From: Candidatus Bipolaricaulota bacterium
Lineage (GTDB): Bacteria; Bipolaricaulota; Bipolaricaulia; RBG-16-55-9
Length of the DNA: 21,131 nucleotides
NCBI GenBank assembly: GCA_018609825.1
Contig: JAHEOA010000133.1
Span: 1-21,131 of the forward strand
Reading direction: 5' to 3'
Positions 6,657-13,774 of this stretch are shown piece after piece. Made by a program: the position numbers and the translations under genes. How positions within the stretch are numbered: the first letter of the stretch is position 1; each line of letters opens with the position of its first letter. The notes below the pieces were generated by a model that saw only the letters and a list, made by a program, of their open reading frames with translations, did not search any database and was not told the origin of the DNA.

Positions 6657-7675
6657 CAGGCCGCCTCCACCGTCGCGCGCATGGGGCCTTGCGCGGTGAG
6701 CTGCGCGGCGAGCTCGGCCCACATCGATGGCGTGAGCGCCTGCGGCCCGTCGCTCCAGGCTCGCTCGGGCTCGGTGTGGATCTCGACCATAACCCCGTCG
6801 GCGCCCGCCGCGACGCCGGCCCGTGCCAAGGGCTCGACCAGATCGCGATGGCCGGCCGCGTGGCTCGGGTCGACGACGACGGGCAGGTGCGAGCGCCGCT
6901 TGGCGACGGCGATAGCGCCGACGTCGAGGGTGAAGCGGGTGTGGTCAGCGAACGTGCGGATCCCGCGCTCGCAGAGGATGACGTCGCGGTTGCCCTCGCT
7001 CATGACGTACTCGGCGGCCAACAGCCACTCGTCGAACTTGGCGGACAGGCCCCGCTTCAGCAACACGGGGGTCGTCAGCTCCCCGACCGCCTCCAGGAGC
7101 CGATAGTTCTGCATGTTGCGCGCGCCGATCTGGACGATGTCGGCGTGCTGCGCGACCAGATCGACCTGGGAGGGGCACATGGCCTCGGTGACGACGCGCA
7201 GGCCGTGGGCATCGGCCGCCTCTCTGAGCGTCTTCAGGCCCGCTTCGCCGAGGCCCTGGAAGCTGTGCGGCGATGTCCGGGGCTTGAAGGCGCCGCCGCG
7301 CAGGATCGTGCCGCCTTGCTCGGCGACGTGACGGGCGATCTCGTGCATGCGCTCGGGGTGCTCGACCGAGCAGGGCCCGGCCATCAGCGCGAAGCGACCG
7401 TTGCCGATCGTCACGCCGTCGAGGTCGATGACGGTCCCTTCGGGGTGGAACGTGCGGCTGGCGAGCTTGTAGGGTTCGCTGATCTCGAGGACCTCGCGCA
7501 CGCCGGGCATCGCTTTCAGGCTGCGAGCGTCGAGGCCACGCTTGTCGCCGATGGCGCCCAGGATCGTGTACTGAATGCTCCGCGAGCGATGGATCGCCAG
7601 TCCGCAATCCCGCAGTCGGGCTTCCACCGCGTCAACGTTCTGGATATGCGCGTCGGGCTGCAATACAACCATCAT
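6656..7675 (-). CDS. aroF: 3-deoxy-7-phosphoheptulonate synthase, type I-beta with N-terminal regulatory domain
   Basis: The enzyme condenses phosphoenolpyruvate and erythrose 4-phosphate to DAHP, the committed step of the shikimate pathway. The first 65 or so residues form the small ferredoxin-like domain seen in Thermotoga-type enzymes, which binds aromatic end products. The barrel follows, with AGPCSVE, RGGAFKPRTSPHSFQG, QIGARNMQN, LLKRGL, ILCERGIRTF, VVVDPSHAAGH and a final VEIHTEPE, all family hallmarks. AAGGAGG at 7691-7685 lies 9 bases before the ATG at 7675; a GTG at 7678 (6 bases) and an ATG at 7672 are alternatives. The product is 339 residues. The gene is first in an operon with tyrA, and its ribosome binding site is complementary to a segment inside the upstream leader peptide gene. 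Confidence 0.95.
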   Translation of the reverse strand: MMVVLQPDAHIQNVDAVEARLRDCGLAIHRSRSIQYTILGAIGDKRGLDARSLKAMPGVREVLEISEPYKLASRTFHPEGTVIDLDGVTIGNGRFALMAGPCSVEHPERMHEIARHVAEQGGTILRGGAFKPRTSPHSFQGLGEAGLKTLREAADAHGLRVVTEAMCPSQVDLVAQHADIVQIGARNMQNYRLLEAVGELTTPVLLKRGLSAKFDEWLLAAEYVMSEGNRDVILCERGIRTFADHTRFTLDVGAIAVAKRRSHLPVVVDPSHAAGHRDLVEPLARAGVAAGADGVMVEIHTEPERAWSDGPQALTPSMWAELAAQLTAQGPMRATVEAA

Positions 7676-7681
7676 CACTGT

Positions 7682-7832
7682 CGTCCTCCTTCAACACGGG
7701 TCAGTCGGGGACTCATCCCGCGGACGGGATGCGGTCTCCACGTAGGTGAACCTCGGCTGTCGGCTCGGCGTTGGGGAAACTAAGCGCTGAGAGAGCGCCA
7801 GCTATAGCAGCAATAGCGGCGAGCGGAGGACG
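7682..7832 (-). promoter_or_regulatory. Possible aroF anti-Shine-Dalgarno pairing
   Basis: In the minus-strand transcript, CGTCCTCC (7832-7825, codons 29-31 of the leader peptide) is perfectly complementary over 8 bases to GGAGGACG (7689-7682), the aroF ribosome binding site. Pairing would hide the aroF start unless a ribosome covers the leader segment. This was found by eye and no energy calculation was made. Confidence 0.5.
7714..7731 (-). promoter_or_regulatory. Leader hairpin upstream of aroF
   Basis: CATCCCG and CGGGATG (7 bp) enclose a TCCG loop in the leader RNA. The 3' arm can instead begin a second imperfect hairpin running to about 7701 (AGTC-CCC-GACT core with outer GGG/CCC), so the two are mutually exclusive. 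No U-tract follows, so this looks less like a terminator than a folding switch near the aroF ribosome binding site. Confidence 0.4.
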
Positions 7833-7917
7833 GCCAATACCAGAGGTGAGCGATGCGGGCAGAGGGATTCAGGTGGGCTTGTCGGACGCGCGGAAGCGAC
7901 GACTCGGAACGAGCCAT
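7780..7917 (-). CDS. Aromatic-residue leader peptide of the aroF-tyrA operon (candidate)
   Basis: A 45-codon frame starts with ATG at 7917, six bases after AGAGGTG, and ends with TAG at 7780-7782, 104 bases before aroF. It lies about 25 bases downstream of the start expected from a canonical promoter. The peptide is unremarkable for 25 residues, then has W26-Y27-W28 and later YCCYSW at 35-40, giving three Trp and three Tyr within 15 residues. Immediately downstream are the genes for the first step of aromatic synthesis and for tyrosine synthesis. This is the layout of an attenuation leader, in which a ribosome stalls at the aromatic codons when charged tRNA-Trp or tRNA-Tyr is scarce. A 5-bp hairpin (GCGCT/AGCGC, 7784-7798) overlaps its last codons. 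The role is inferred; the frame, binding site and promoter are seen directly. Confidence 0.72.
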   Translation of the reverse strand: MARSESSLPRVRQAHLNPSARIAHLWYWPSSARRYCCYSWRSLSA

Positions 7918-7930
7918 GGAACTCACCTCT
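7842..7930 (-). promoter_or_regulatory. Possible leader-peptide anti-Shine-Dalgarno pairing
   Basis: AGAGGTGAG at 7930-7922, which contains the leader peptide's own ribosome binding site, is perfectly complementary over 9 bases to CTCACCTCT at 7850-7842 (codons 23-26). A G-U pair may extend it. Translation of the leader would open this stem. The pairing ends exactly where the WYW codons begin. Confidence 0.5.
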
Positions 7931-7949
7931 CGATGGTTGAGTGGGCGGC

Positions 7950-7978
7950 ATTGTAGGCGGATTCGCATCCCTTGTCAA
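7950..7978 (-). promoter_or_regulatory. Sigma70-type promoter of the aro operon
   Basis: TTGACA (7978-7973) and TACAAT (7955-7950) are separated by 17 bases. The predicted start is near 7942. The -35 box overlaps the chrA stop codon, so this promoter gives the aro genes transcription independent of the upstream run. Confidence 0.82.
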
Positions 7979-9114
7979 AGGAGCCCAACCCGGGTGAGGG
8001 CATAGCCGGCCAGCGCGCCGCCGAGCACGATCCAGGCGGTGTTCACGCGGAACCCGAGCGCGGCGACGGCCGCCCCCAGGGCGATCAGCCAAGCGCCCGG
8101 CTCAGCCAACGCGTTCATGCCCAGCTCGACGGTGACCGCCGCCATGAGCCCGAGGGCGCTCACGTTGACGGCGTCCATGAAGGCGGCCGTGGTGGGGCTG
8201 CGCCGCAGCTTGGGGACGATCGGGTTGAGCAGCCGCACGAACACGAACGAGGGCACGAAGATCCCGAGCGTCGCCACGAGCGCGCCGGGGAGTCCCGCCA
8301 CGACGTAGCCGACGAAGGTCGCTGTGGATAATAAGGGCCCGGGCGTGAACTGGCCGACGGCGATGGCGTCCAACAGTTGGGCCTGCGTGAGCCACCCGAG
8401 CCGCTCGACCAGCTCCCCCTCCAGGAACGCGATCAGGACGTACCCGCTGCCGTAGAGGATCGCGCCGACTTTCAGAAAGACCAGGCCGAGCTGGGTGAGC
8501 GACACGTCGGCGGCCGCCTCGGCCAGCCCCCAACCGCCGAGCCCGGCGACGGAGAACATGCGCGTCCGGCGGCCGTCGAGCCGCAGCGCGAGCGTGCCGA
8601 GCACGGCCCCGCCCGCCAGCGCCGCGATCTCATGCACGCCGAGCAGCACCGTGGCCGTGACGAGCACGCCCAAGATCCCTAGAGTGACGTTCTTAACCGC
8701 GTTGCGGCCCAGGCGGCCCACGGCCCCCAGAATCACCGCGATGACGGCCGGCTTGATCCCGACGAGCAGGGGCTCGACCTGCGGGAGCGAGCCATACTGA
8801 ACGTAGATCCAGGCCAGGGCGGCCGTGATGGCGACCGCGGGCAGCAGGAACGACGCGCCCCCCAGCAGCAGCCCGACGGCGCCGCCGCGGACGTAGCCCA
8901 GGTGCATGGTCATCTCCGTCGAGTTGGGTCCCGGGATGAGATTGGTCGCCCCGATCAGATCGAGGAAATGCTGGCGCGAGATCCAGCGTCGCTTGGCGAC
9001 GACCTCGTCCTCGAGCATGGCGATGTGGGCGGCCGGGCCCCCGAACCCGGTGGCGCCGATCTTGCCGATGACGCGGACGATCTCCGCGAAGGGGCGCTCA
9101 GGCCGATGAGCCAT
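7975..9114 (-). CDS. chrA: Chromate efflux transporter, two-CHR-domain form
   Basis: The 379-residue membrane protein carries two homologous CHR domains. The first contains FGGPAAHIAMLEDEVV (about 24-39) and GATNLIPGPNSTEM; the second contains YGSGYVLIAFLEGELV and VGQFTPGPLLSTATFVGY. These repeated glycine/proline motifs define the CHR family, which in characterised members exports chromate using the proton gradient. Most of the chain is hydrophobic, with about ten helices. The ATG at 9114 lies 17 bases inside the MFS gene upstream, so the two are probably coupled. True chromate export is assumed from the family; CHR proteins in some genomes may move other oxyanions such as sulfate. Its stop overlaps the aro promoter. 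Confidence 0.9.
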   Translation of the reverse strand: MAHRPERPFAEIVRVIGKIGATGFGGPAAHIAMLEDEVVAKRRWISRQHFLDLIGATNLIPGPNSTEMTMHLGYVRGGAVGLLLGGASFLLPAVAITAALAWIYVQYGSLPQVEPLLVGIKPAVIAVILGAVGRLGRNAVKNVTLGILGVLVTATVLLGVHEIAALAGGAVLGTLALRLDGRRTRMFSVAGLGGWGLAEAAADVSLTQLGLVFLKVGAILYGSGYVLIAFLEGELVERLGWLTQAQLLDAIAVGQFTPGPLLSTATFVGYVVAGLPGALVATLGIFVPSFVFVRLLNPIVPKLRRSPTTAAFMDAVNVSALGLMAAVTVELGMNALAEPGAWLIALGAAVAALGFRVNTAWIVLGGALAGYALTRVGLL

Positions 9115-10351
9115 CGCTCGGCCCCGAGGGATGGGTTTCGGGCAGGAAGCGCAGGGCCATGACGCCCGCGATCAGGAAGACGGTCGCCGTGCTGAGAAAG
9201 ACCGCGCGCAGCCCGAACAGCCCCACGACCGCTGAACCCAGAAGCGGCGCCACGACGCGCGCGCCGGAGTTGATGGAGTTGTCCAAGCCGTAGACGGAGC
9301 CCTCCTCGCCGATGGTGGTGAAGTTGGCCAGAAGCGCGCTGATGATGGGAATGACCCCGCCCAGTGCAACCCCGACGATGGCCTGCAGCGCCACGAGATG
9401 CCAGGCTTCGCTCACCAGGCTCTGGGGCATGTAGAGCAGCCCGGCCGCCAGCGTGGCGACGACGACGATCTTGCGTTGGCCGATGCGGTCGCTCAGCCGA
9501 CCGAGGAAGACGCCGCTGATGGAGGTCGTGACCATGACGGAGCCGATCACAAGCCCGGTCATGCTGTTGACGAGCGCATTGGGGGGCATCAGCGTGGCCA
9601 CAAACAGCGGCGCATACGGCAGGATGCTCGTGCGCCCGAGCTGGGCCATAAAGCGCATCAGGAAGGCGATCTTGACGCCCGGGGTCGCCAGCACGCGGCG
9701 CCACTTGGCGAGGAACCCCTCGCGGCTCGGATCGTCTCGGTCGTCCGGGCGCTCCGCGCGCTCCTGGACGCCGAGGAGCACCAAGAGACCGCCCAGGGCC
9801 AACAGCCCGGACGTGATGTAGAAGACGGCCTGATAGCCGAACGCGTCCGCCATCGCCCCGCCGAGCAGCGGCCCCACGGAAATGCCGACGAAGAGCCCCA
9901 TCTGCAACAGGCCCATCGCGTAGCCGACCTGTTTTCGGGGCGCTTCGGCGGCGACGAGCGCGTTGGCCGCGGCCACGGTCCCGGTGATGAGGCCCTGGAC
10001 GGCCCGGACGATGACGACCTGCTCGCCGCTTGTGACAAACGCCAGCAACAACAGCACCAGCGCGCCGCCGAACATCGCGCGCACGACCATGAGCTTGCGG
10101 CCCACGCGATCGGCCAAGGAGCCCCAGACGGGCGAGATGAGCATCATGGTCAGCGCCTGGCCGGAGTAGGCCAGCGCCGCCAGCAGCTCGATCGACAGCC
10201 CCGTCGTCGAGCCGAGGTCGTCTATGTACAGCGGCAGAAAGGGAACGAAGATGGAGAAGCCGACCGCCGTCAAGAGCTGAGCGACGAACATGATGTAGAG
10301 TGTCCGCCGCCACGGCGTGGCGATCGCGTCTCGGAGGCGTTGCGGTATCAC
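9098..10351 (-). CDS. MFS drug/solute exporter (DHA1-like)
   Basis: This 417-residue protein has twelve predicted membrane helices in two halves, with a charged loop between them near residues 200-215. The MFS motif A appears as GSLADRVGRKLMVVR in the first half and as GRLSDRIGQRKIVVV in the second. The conserved GPLLGG segment of the fifth helix (about residues 160-165) suits the antiporter branch. The closest general match is the multidrug-efflux type. The start is GTG at 10351 with only a weak AGGGA before it, so a later start such as Met21 is possible. It overlaps chrA by 17 bases, so the pair may be a small export module. The substrate cannot be inferred. Confidence 0.83.
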   Translation of the reverse strand: MIPQRLRDAIATPWRRTLYIMFVAQLLTAVGFSIFVPFLPLYIDDLGSTTGLSIELLAALAYSGQALTMMLISPVWGSLADRVGRKLMVVRAMFGGALVLLLLAFVTSGEQVVIVRAVQGLITGTVAAANALVAAEAPRKQVGYAMGLLQMGLFVGISVGPLLGGAMADAFGYQAVFYITSGLLALGGLLVLLGVQERAERPDDRDDPSREGFLAKWRRVLATPGVKIAFLMRFMAQLGRTSILPYAPLFVATLMPPNALVNSMTGLVIGSVMVTTSISGVFLGRLSDRIGQRKIVVVATLAAGLLYMPQSLVSEAWHLVALQAIVGVALGGVIPIISALLANFTTIGEEGSVYGLDNSINSGARVVAPLLGSAVVGLFGLRAVFLSTATVFLIAGVMALRFLPETHPSGPSDGSSA

Positions 10352-10363
10352 GAGGTCCCTATG

Positions 10364-10390
10364 GTTGCAGACGGGTCGGTCCGCTGCAAC
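10364..10390. repeat. 7-bp inverted repeat between aminopeptidase and MFS genes
   Basis: GTTGCAG (10364-10370) and CTGCAAC (10384-10390) form a perfect stem with a 13-base loop, upstream of the MFS start and after the aminopeptidase stop. It could be an operator for the exporter or a weak terminator; no U-tract is present. Confidence 0.4.
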
Positions 10391-10412
10391 GCGCGCTCGG
10401 CCCCCGTTGAGG

Positions 10413-11516
10413 CTAGATGAGGATCTCGCCGTCTTGGGCGAAGGTCGTGCCGTCGACGGCGACCTGCCCGCCCTCGCGCAGGTCGCAGATCATGTCCCAG
10501 TGGATCGCGGAGTCGTTCTGGCTTCCGGTGTCCGGATAGCCCTTGCCGAGCGCCAGATGGACCGTTCCGCCGATCTTCTCGTCGAAGAGGATGTTCTTGC
10601 TGAATCGCTGAATGCCCGGGTTGGTGCCGATGGCGAACTCGCCGACCCGACGGGCCCCGTCGTCGGCGTCGAGCATCTGATGGAGGAACGCCTCGTTCTT
10701 GTCGGCGCTGGCGTCCACCACGCGCCCGCCCTCGAACGTCAGACGCACGCCTTCGACCTCGCGGCCTTGGAAGACGGCCGGATACGTGTAGCGGATCTGG
10801 CCCTCGACGCTGTCCTCCACGGGCGCCGTGAAGATCTCGCCGTCGGGGAAGTTCCGCCGGCCGTCGGCGTTGATCCAGACCCGATCCCGAGTGCTTAGCG
10901 TCAAGTCGGTGCCCGGTCCCGTGAGATGGACGTCGGCCTTGTCGCTCAGCCAGTCGATGAGCCGCTGTTGGCGGGCGGAGAGCTCCGTCCAAGCCGCGAT
11001 GGGATCGTCGCGCTCCAGCAGGGCCGCCCCGAAGACAAAGTTCTCGAACTCACCGAGGGACATCTCGGCATCCTGCGCATAGGCTGACGTCGGGAAAAGC
11101 GTCAGCGTCCAGTTGAGCTCGCCGTCCGCGGCTCGCTGCATGAATCGCGACTGCAGCTCCTGGGCGGCGCCGGCGCGCTTGGCCTGCTTGGCCGGATCGA
11201 CGTTGCTGAGCGCCTTCGTGTTCGTCTGCGCGAGCACGTTGATCTGGGCGTCGATCGCCTCGACGAGCGTCTGGTGGGCGGGCGACACGAAGGTCAGCTG
11301 GTCGTCGTCCGCGTGGCGATAGAACACGGCCTCGGTCTCGTCGGGCTGGCTCGTCAGGAACGGGTGGGCGCCGCGCTCCAGGACGTGTCGATAGATGGCC
11401 AGCAGCAACGGGGACGCGGCCGCGCCGCCGTTGATCCAGACGAACTGGCCCGGCTGAACCTCGGCGGAGTAGTCGACGAGCACACGGGCGAGCGCGTCGA
11501 TGCGGGTCTCGGACAT
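10413..11516 (-). CDS. M29-family metallo-aminopeptidase (thermophilic aminopeptidase type)
   Basis: The 367-residue protein matches the AmpS/aminopeptidase T family, which removes N-terminal residues from peptides in the cytoplasm using two metal ions. The N-terminal half recognises the start of the family (LARVLVDYSAEVQPGQ). The C-terminal half has the metal and catalytic motifs: NFPDGEIFTAPVEDSVEG, GEFAIGTNP, VHLALGKGYPD and IHWDMICDL. The length is a little short of the usual 370-410. The ATG at 11516 follows AGAGGAGG at a good spacing. The gene sits 30 bases after msrA on the same strand, so the two may be co-transcribed as a protein maintenance pair. Confidence 0.92.
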   Translation of the reverse strand: MSETRIDALARVLVDYSAEVQPGQFVWINGGAAASPLLLAIYRHVLERGAHPFLTSQPDETEAVFYRHADDDQLTFVSPAHQTLVEAIDAQINVLAQTNTKALSNVDPAKQAKRAGAAQELQSRFMQRAADGELNWTLTLFPTSAYAQDAEMSLGEFENFVFGAALLERDDPIAAWTELSARQQRLIDWLSDKADVHLTGPGTDLTLSTRDRVWINADGRRNFPDGEIFTAPVEDSVEGQIRYTYPAVFQGREVEGVRLTFEGGRVVDASADKNEAFLHQMLDADDGARRVGEFAIGTNPGIQRFSKNILFDEKIGGTVHLALGKGYPDTGSQNDSAIHWDMICDLREGGQVAVDGTTFAQDGEILI

Positions 11517-11546
11517 GCGAGCCTCCTCTGAGGGGGTCGTTGGCGG

Positions 11547-12020
11547 TCAGTGGGGAACGGCGCAGTGCGCAAGCCCGCGCTTTTCCAGGTACTGCTGATG
11601 ATAGTCTTCGGCCTGCCAGAAGGCCTCGGCCGGCTCAATCGCCGTGACGATCTCGCGCGCGAAGCGCCCGTTCCGGGCCAGCTCAGCCTTGGAGCGCTTG
11701 GCGGTCTCCCGCTGCTCGTCCGTGTGATAGAAGATCACCGAGCGATACTGCGAGCCGACGTCGGGCCCCTGGCGATTGAGCTGGGTGGGGTCGTGGACCT
11801 CCCAGAACACGTCCAGCAGTTGCTCGTACGCCACGACGTCTGGGTCGTAGTCGACCTGGACGACCTCCGCGTGGCCAGTCTCGCCCGAGCAGACGTCTTT
11901 GTACGACGGGTTGTCGGTGTGGCCGCCCATGTAGCCGACGGCCGTGTCGGTCACCCCGTCGACGTTGCGGAACGTCGCCTCGACGCCCCAGAAGCAGCCG
12001 GCTCCGAACGTGGCCTTCAT
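11547..12020 (-). CDS. msrA: Peptide methionine-S-sulfoxide reductase A
   Basis: This 157-residue protein has the defining GCFWG motif at residues 8-12, with C9 as the catalytic cysteine, followed by [24 protein letters not shown] and [25 protein letters not shown]153 near the C-terminus is a probable resolving cysteine. MsrA repairs oxidised methionine (S-epimer) in proteins using thioredoxin. The ATG at 12020 follows GAAGGGAG. No MsrB domain is fused. It fits the wider set of redox-defence genes in the window. Confidence 0.95.
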   Translation of the reverse strand: MKATFGAGCFWGVEATFRNVDGVTDTAVGYMGGHTDNPSYKDVCSGETGHAEVVQVDYDPDVVAYEQLLDVFWEVHDPTQLNRQGPDVGSQYRSVIFYHTDEQRETAKRSKAELARNGRFAREIVTAIEPAEAFWQAEDYHQQYLEKRGLAHCAVPH

Positions 12021-12066
12021 GGAAAACTCCCTTCAATGGCAAAAATGCTCGGTCTGAGCCCGTGGC

Positions 12067-12603
12067 CTAGAGGATCAGGCTCCCCATCAGCATGTGGGCC
12101 CAGGGCATATGATACGCAGACAGGCGGTCGCGCGTCGAGTCAGGTCGGGTGGTCGCCGACCAGTCCCAGGTGGCCGGAGCGCGGCGCCGCCGACGCAGGC
12201 GGAGGAAGCGCGGCCAGGCCGCGCGGTCGGCCTCGGTGCCCTCAACCGTCGGGTCCGATCGATGCGCAGACGCGATGAGGGCGGCCAGTTGGCGTTCGGC
12301 TTGGGCGTGTCGGCTCCAGTCGGCGGCGACCTGCATCAGCGGCGTCGCCCGCTCCCGGTCCGCTTCGGCACACAGCCGCGCGAACGCCCGATGGATCGCT
12401 TCGCCACGGAGCGCGGAACGACGCTGCCGAACCTCGAGCGGCCGCTGATACTCGGCGCTCAAGAGCCGACGGGCCTCGACTTCTTGGAGGTGGATGAACC
12501 GGTCGGAGAGGCCGGGGGCGAACAGGTCGGCCGTGTGGGGATCGGCCCTGAGGGCAGCCAAGTCCTCTGCAAAATGGCCGGTCAGCGCGTCATCGCGTCG
12601 CAT
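12067..12603 (-). CDS. Unrecognised 178-residue soluble protein
   Basis: No family is recognised. The ATG at 12603 follows GGAGGG with a 6-base spacer, which supports it as a real gene. The first 130 residues look all-helical and charged, with many Arg, Ala and Glu and little Gly or Pro (for example FIHLQEVEARRLLSAEYQRPL). A very basic run of eight arginines among ten residues follows near 134-143 (RLRRRRR), and the C-terminus is short and hydrophobic (MPWAHMLMGSLIL). A nucleic-acid or membrane contact for the basic run is speculation. It lies 46 bases before msrA and 69 bases after the DUF99 gene on the same strand. Confidence 0.6.
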   Translation of the reverse strand: MRRDDALTGHFAEDLAALRADPHTADLFAPGLSDRFIHLQEVEARRLLSAEYQRPLEVRQRRSALRGEAIHRAFARLCAEADRERATPLMQVAADWSRHAQAERQLAALIASAHRSDPTVEGTEADRAAWPRFLRLRRRRRAPATWDWSATTRPDSTRDRLSAYHMPWAHMLMGSLIL

Positions 12604-12672
12604 GCCATCCCTCCGTTCCAGGATAGCTTAACACGATTCCGGCATCTCGCCACTGATCTCTGTGGCCTCGGG

Positions 12673-13242
12673 CTAGGGCGGGCCGCGGCTCTCGCCGCGC
12701 GCCAGCGCGCCCCCAATGAGATGGGCGATGCGCAACGGTTCCGGCATATGGCTATGAATGCAGAACCGTTGAAGTGTGGCTTCGGCTTGGGCTGAGCTGA
12801 GGCCGATGCGTTGGACGTAGAGTCCGTTGACGGGCTCCATCGGGCCGAGCGCCTCGATCAGCGACCACTTGTGCCGGCCGTCGGCGACGTGGGTGAGAAG
12901 CGCCGCGCGAATCGCCTCGAAGTCCGGTCGATGCCGAGCCACGATCAGCACGGGCCGCTGAAGATCTCGGTGGAGCCGCTGGGCGTCCACGACGTTGAAG
13001 CCGGCGAACGTGGCGCCCTGCAGCATCACGAGACGAACGTGCTCCGCGAACCGTCTATCGCGGACGAGCCGGGAAATCGTCCGTGTTACGTCGGTGCCGT
13101 CTCGCGCGATCTCGTCGATGACCACGCCGTCGAGCCGCTCGCCGGCGAACACCGTGCCCACCAACGACACGGGCTCCGTCTGATCCTTGTCGAACGGCGC
13201 GTCGTCGAAGCCGATGGCGTTGGAGAGGTGATGGGGGGCCAT
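12673..13242 (-). CDS. DUF99 family protein (endonuclease dU-like)
   Basis: Read from the ATG at 13242, which follows AGGTGG, the protein is 189 residues. It matches DUF99 end to end: HLSNAIGFDDAPFDKD at the start, then VVGTV-type VSLVGTVFAGERLDGV, LVMLQGATFAGFNVVDAQRLH, RPVLIVARHRPD, KWSLIEALGPMEP and a closing PEPLRIAHLIGGALARGESRG. The conserved early Asp residues and the late Arg/Glu/Ser set are those of the family. DUF99 proteins have an endonuclease V-like RNase H fold and some are annotated as endonuclease dU acting on deaminated bases. They are most common in archaea. A DNA- or RNA-repair role here is inference. The gene follows the GNAT gene by 25 bases. Confidence 0.85.
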   Translation of the reverse strand: MAPHHLSNAIGFDDAPFDKDQTEPVSLVGTVFAGERLDGVVIDEIARDGTDVTRTISRLVRDRRFAEHVRLVMLQGATFAGFNVVDAQRLHRDLQRPVLIVARHRPDFEAIRAALLTHVADGRHKWSLIEALGPMEPVNGLYVQRIGLSSAQAEATLQRFCIHSHMPEPLRIAHLIGGALARGESRGPP

Positions 13243-13267
13243 GCGAATTGCCCACCTCGGGGTTTGG

Positions 13268-13759
13268 CTAGGTATCCGCCCCCGCCAACGCCCGGAGCGC
13301 GTCGCCATCCAGGCGATAGATGATCCAGTCGTCCATGGGACGGGCGCCGAGGGTGCGGTAGAACTGAATGGCCGACTCGTTCCAGTCGAGCACGGCCCAT
13401 TCAACGCGCCCGCAGCCGCGCTCGACCGCCATCCCGGCGAGATGGCGCAACATCGCCCGGCCGTAGCCGTTGCTGCGATGCTCGGGCTTAACGTAAATGT
13501 CTTCGAGATAGAGCCCCGGCTTTCCGAGGAACGTGGAGAAGTTGTGGAAGAAGATGGCGAAGCCGACGGGCGTCTCGCCCGCGTAGCCAAGCAGGGCCTC
13601 GGCGTAGGCGTGCTCGCCGAACATGGTTCGCTCCAGGACGTCTTCCGTGGCCGAGACCTCGTCCGCGAGCCGTTCGTACTTGGCCAGCTCGCGGATGAAC
13701 CCCAGCAGGAGCGGGACGTCACCCCGCTCCGCCGTCCGAATCGTGAACGTGGTCGACAT
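13268..13759 (-). CDS. GNAT-family N-acetyltransferase, SSAT-like
   Basis: The 163-residue protein has the GNAT fold. It shows an N-terminal IRTAERGDVPLLLGFIRELAKYERL, the acetyl-CoA loop HRSNGYGRAMLRHLA (about 93-107), and EWAVLDWNESAIQFYRTLGA. The block GLYLEDIYVKPEHR resembles spermidine/spermine and diamine N-acetyltransferases (SAT1-like). It probably acetylates a small amine, but the substrate cannot be fixed. The start ATG at 13759 has no clear ribosome binding site and lies 15 bases after the DinB gene, so translation may depend on coupling. Confidence 0.85.
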   Translation of the reverse strand: MSTTFTIRTAERGDVPLLLGFIRELAKYERLADEVSATEDVLERTMFGEHAYAEALLGYAGETPVGFAIFFHNFSTFLGKPGLYLEDIYVKPEHRSNGYGRAMLRHLAGMAVERGCGRVEWAVLDWNESAIQFYRTLGARPMDDWIIYRLDGDALRALAGADT

Positions 13760-13774
13760 TACGTTGGATGGGCG

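Noticed and set aside
7784..7798. A 5-bp hairpin at the end of the leader peptide as an intrinsic terminator
   Set aside because: The stem is short and is not followed by a proper U-tract (only UUU before CCCC), so I treat it as part of leader folding only.
9398..10420. A long plus-strand frame opposite the MFS gene
   Set aside because: His/Arg/Gln-rich shadow sequence with no motif; the MFS protein on the other strand is clear.
13243..13722. An N-terminal extension of the DUF99 frame
   Set aside because: It overlaps the GNAT gene in another frame and has no similarity; the ATG at 13242 has a binding site and starts the family domain.
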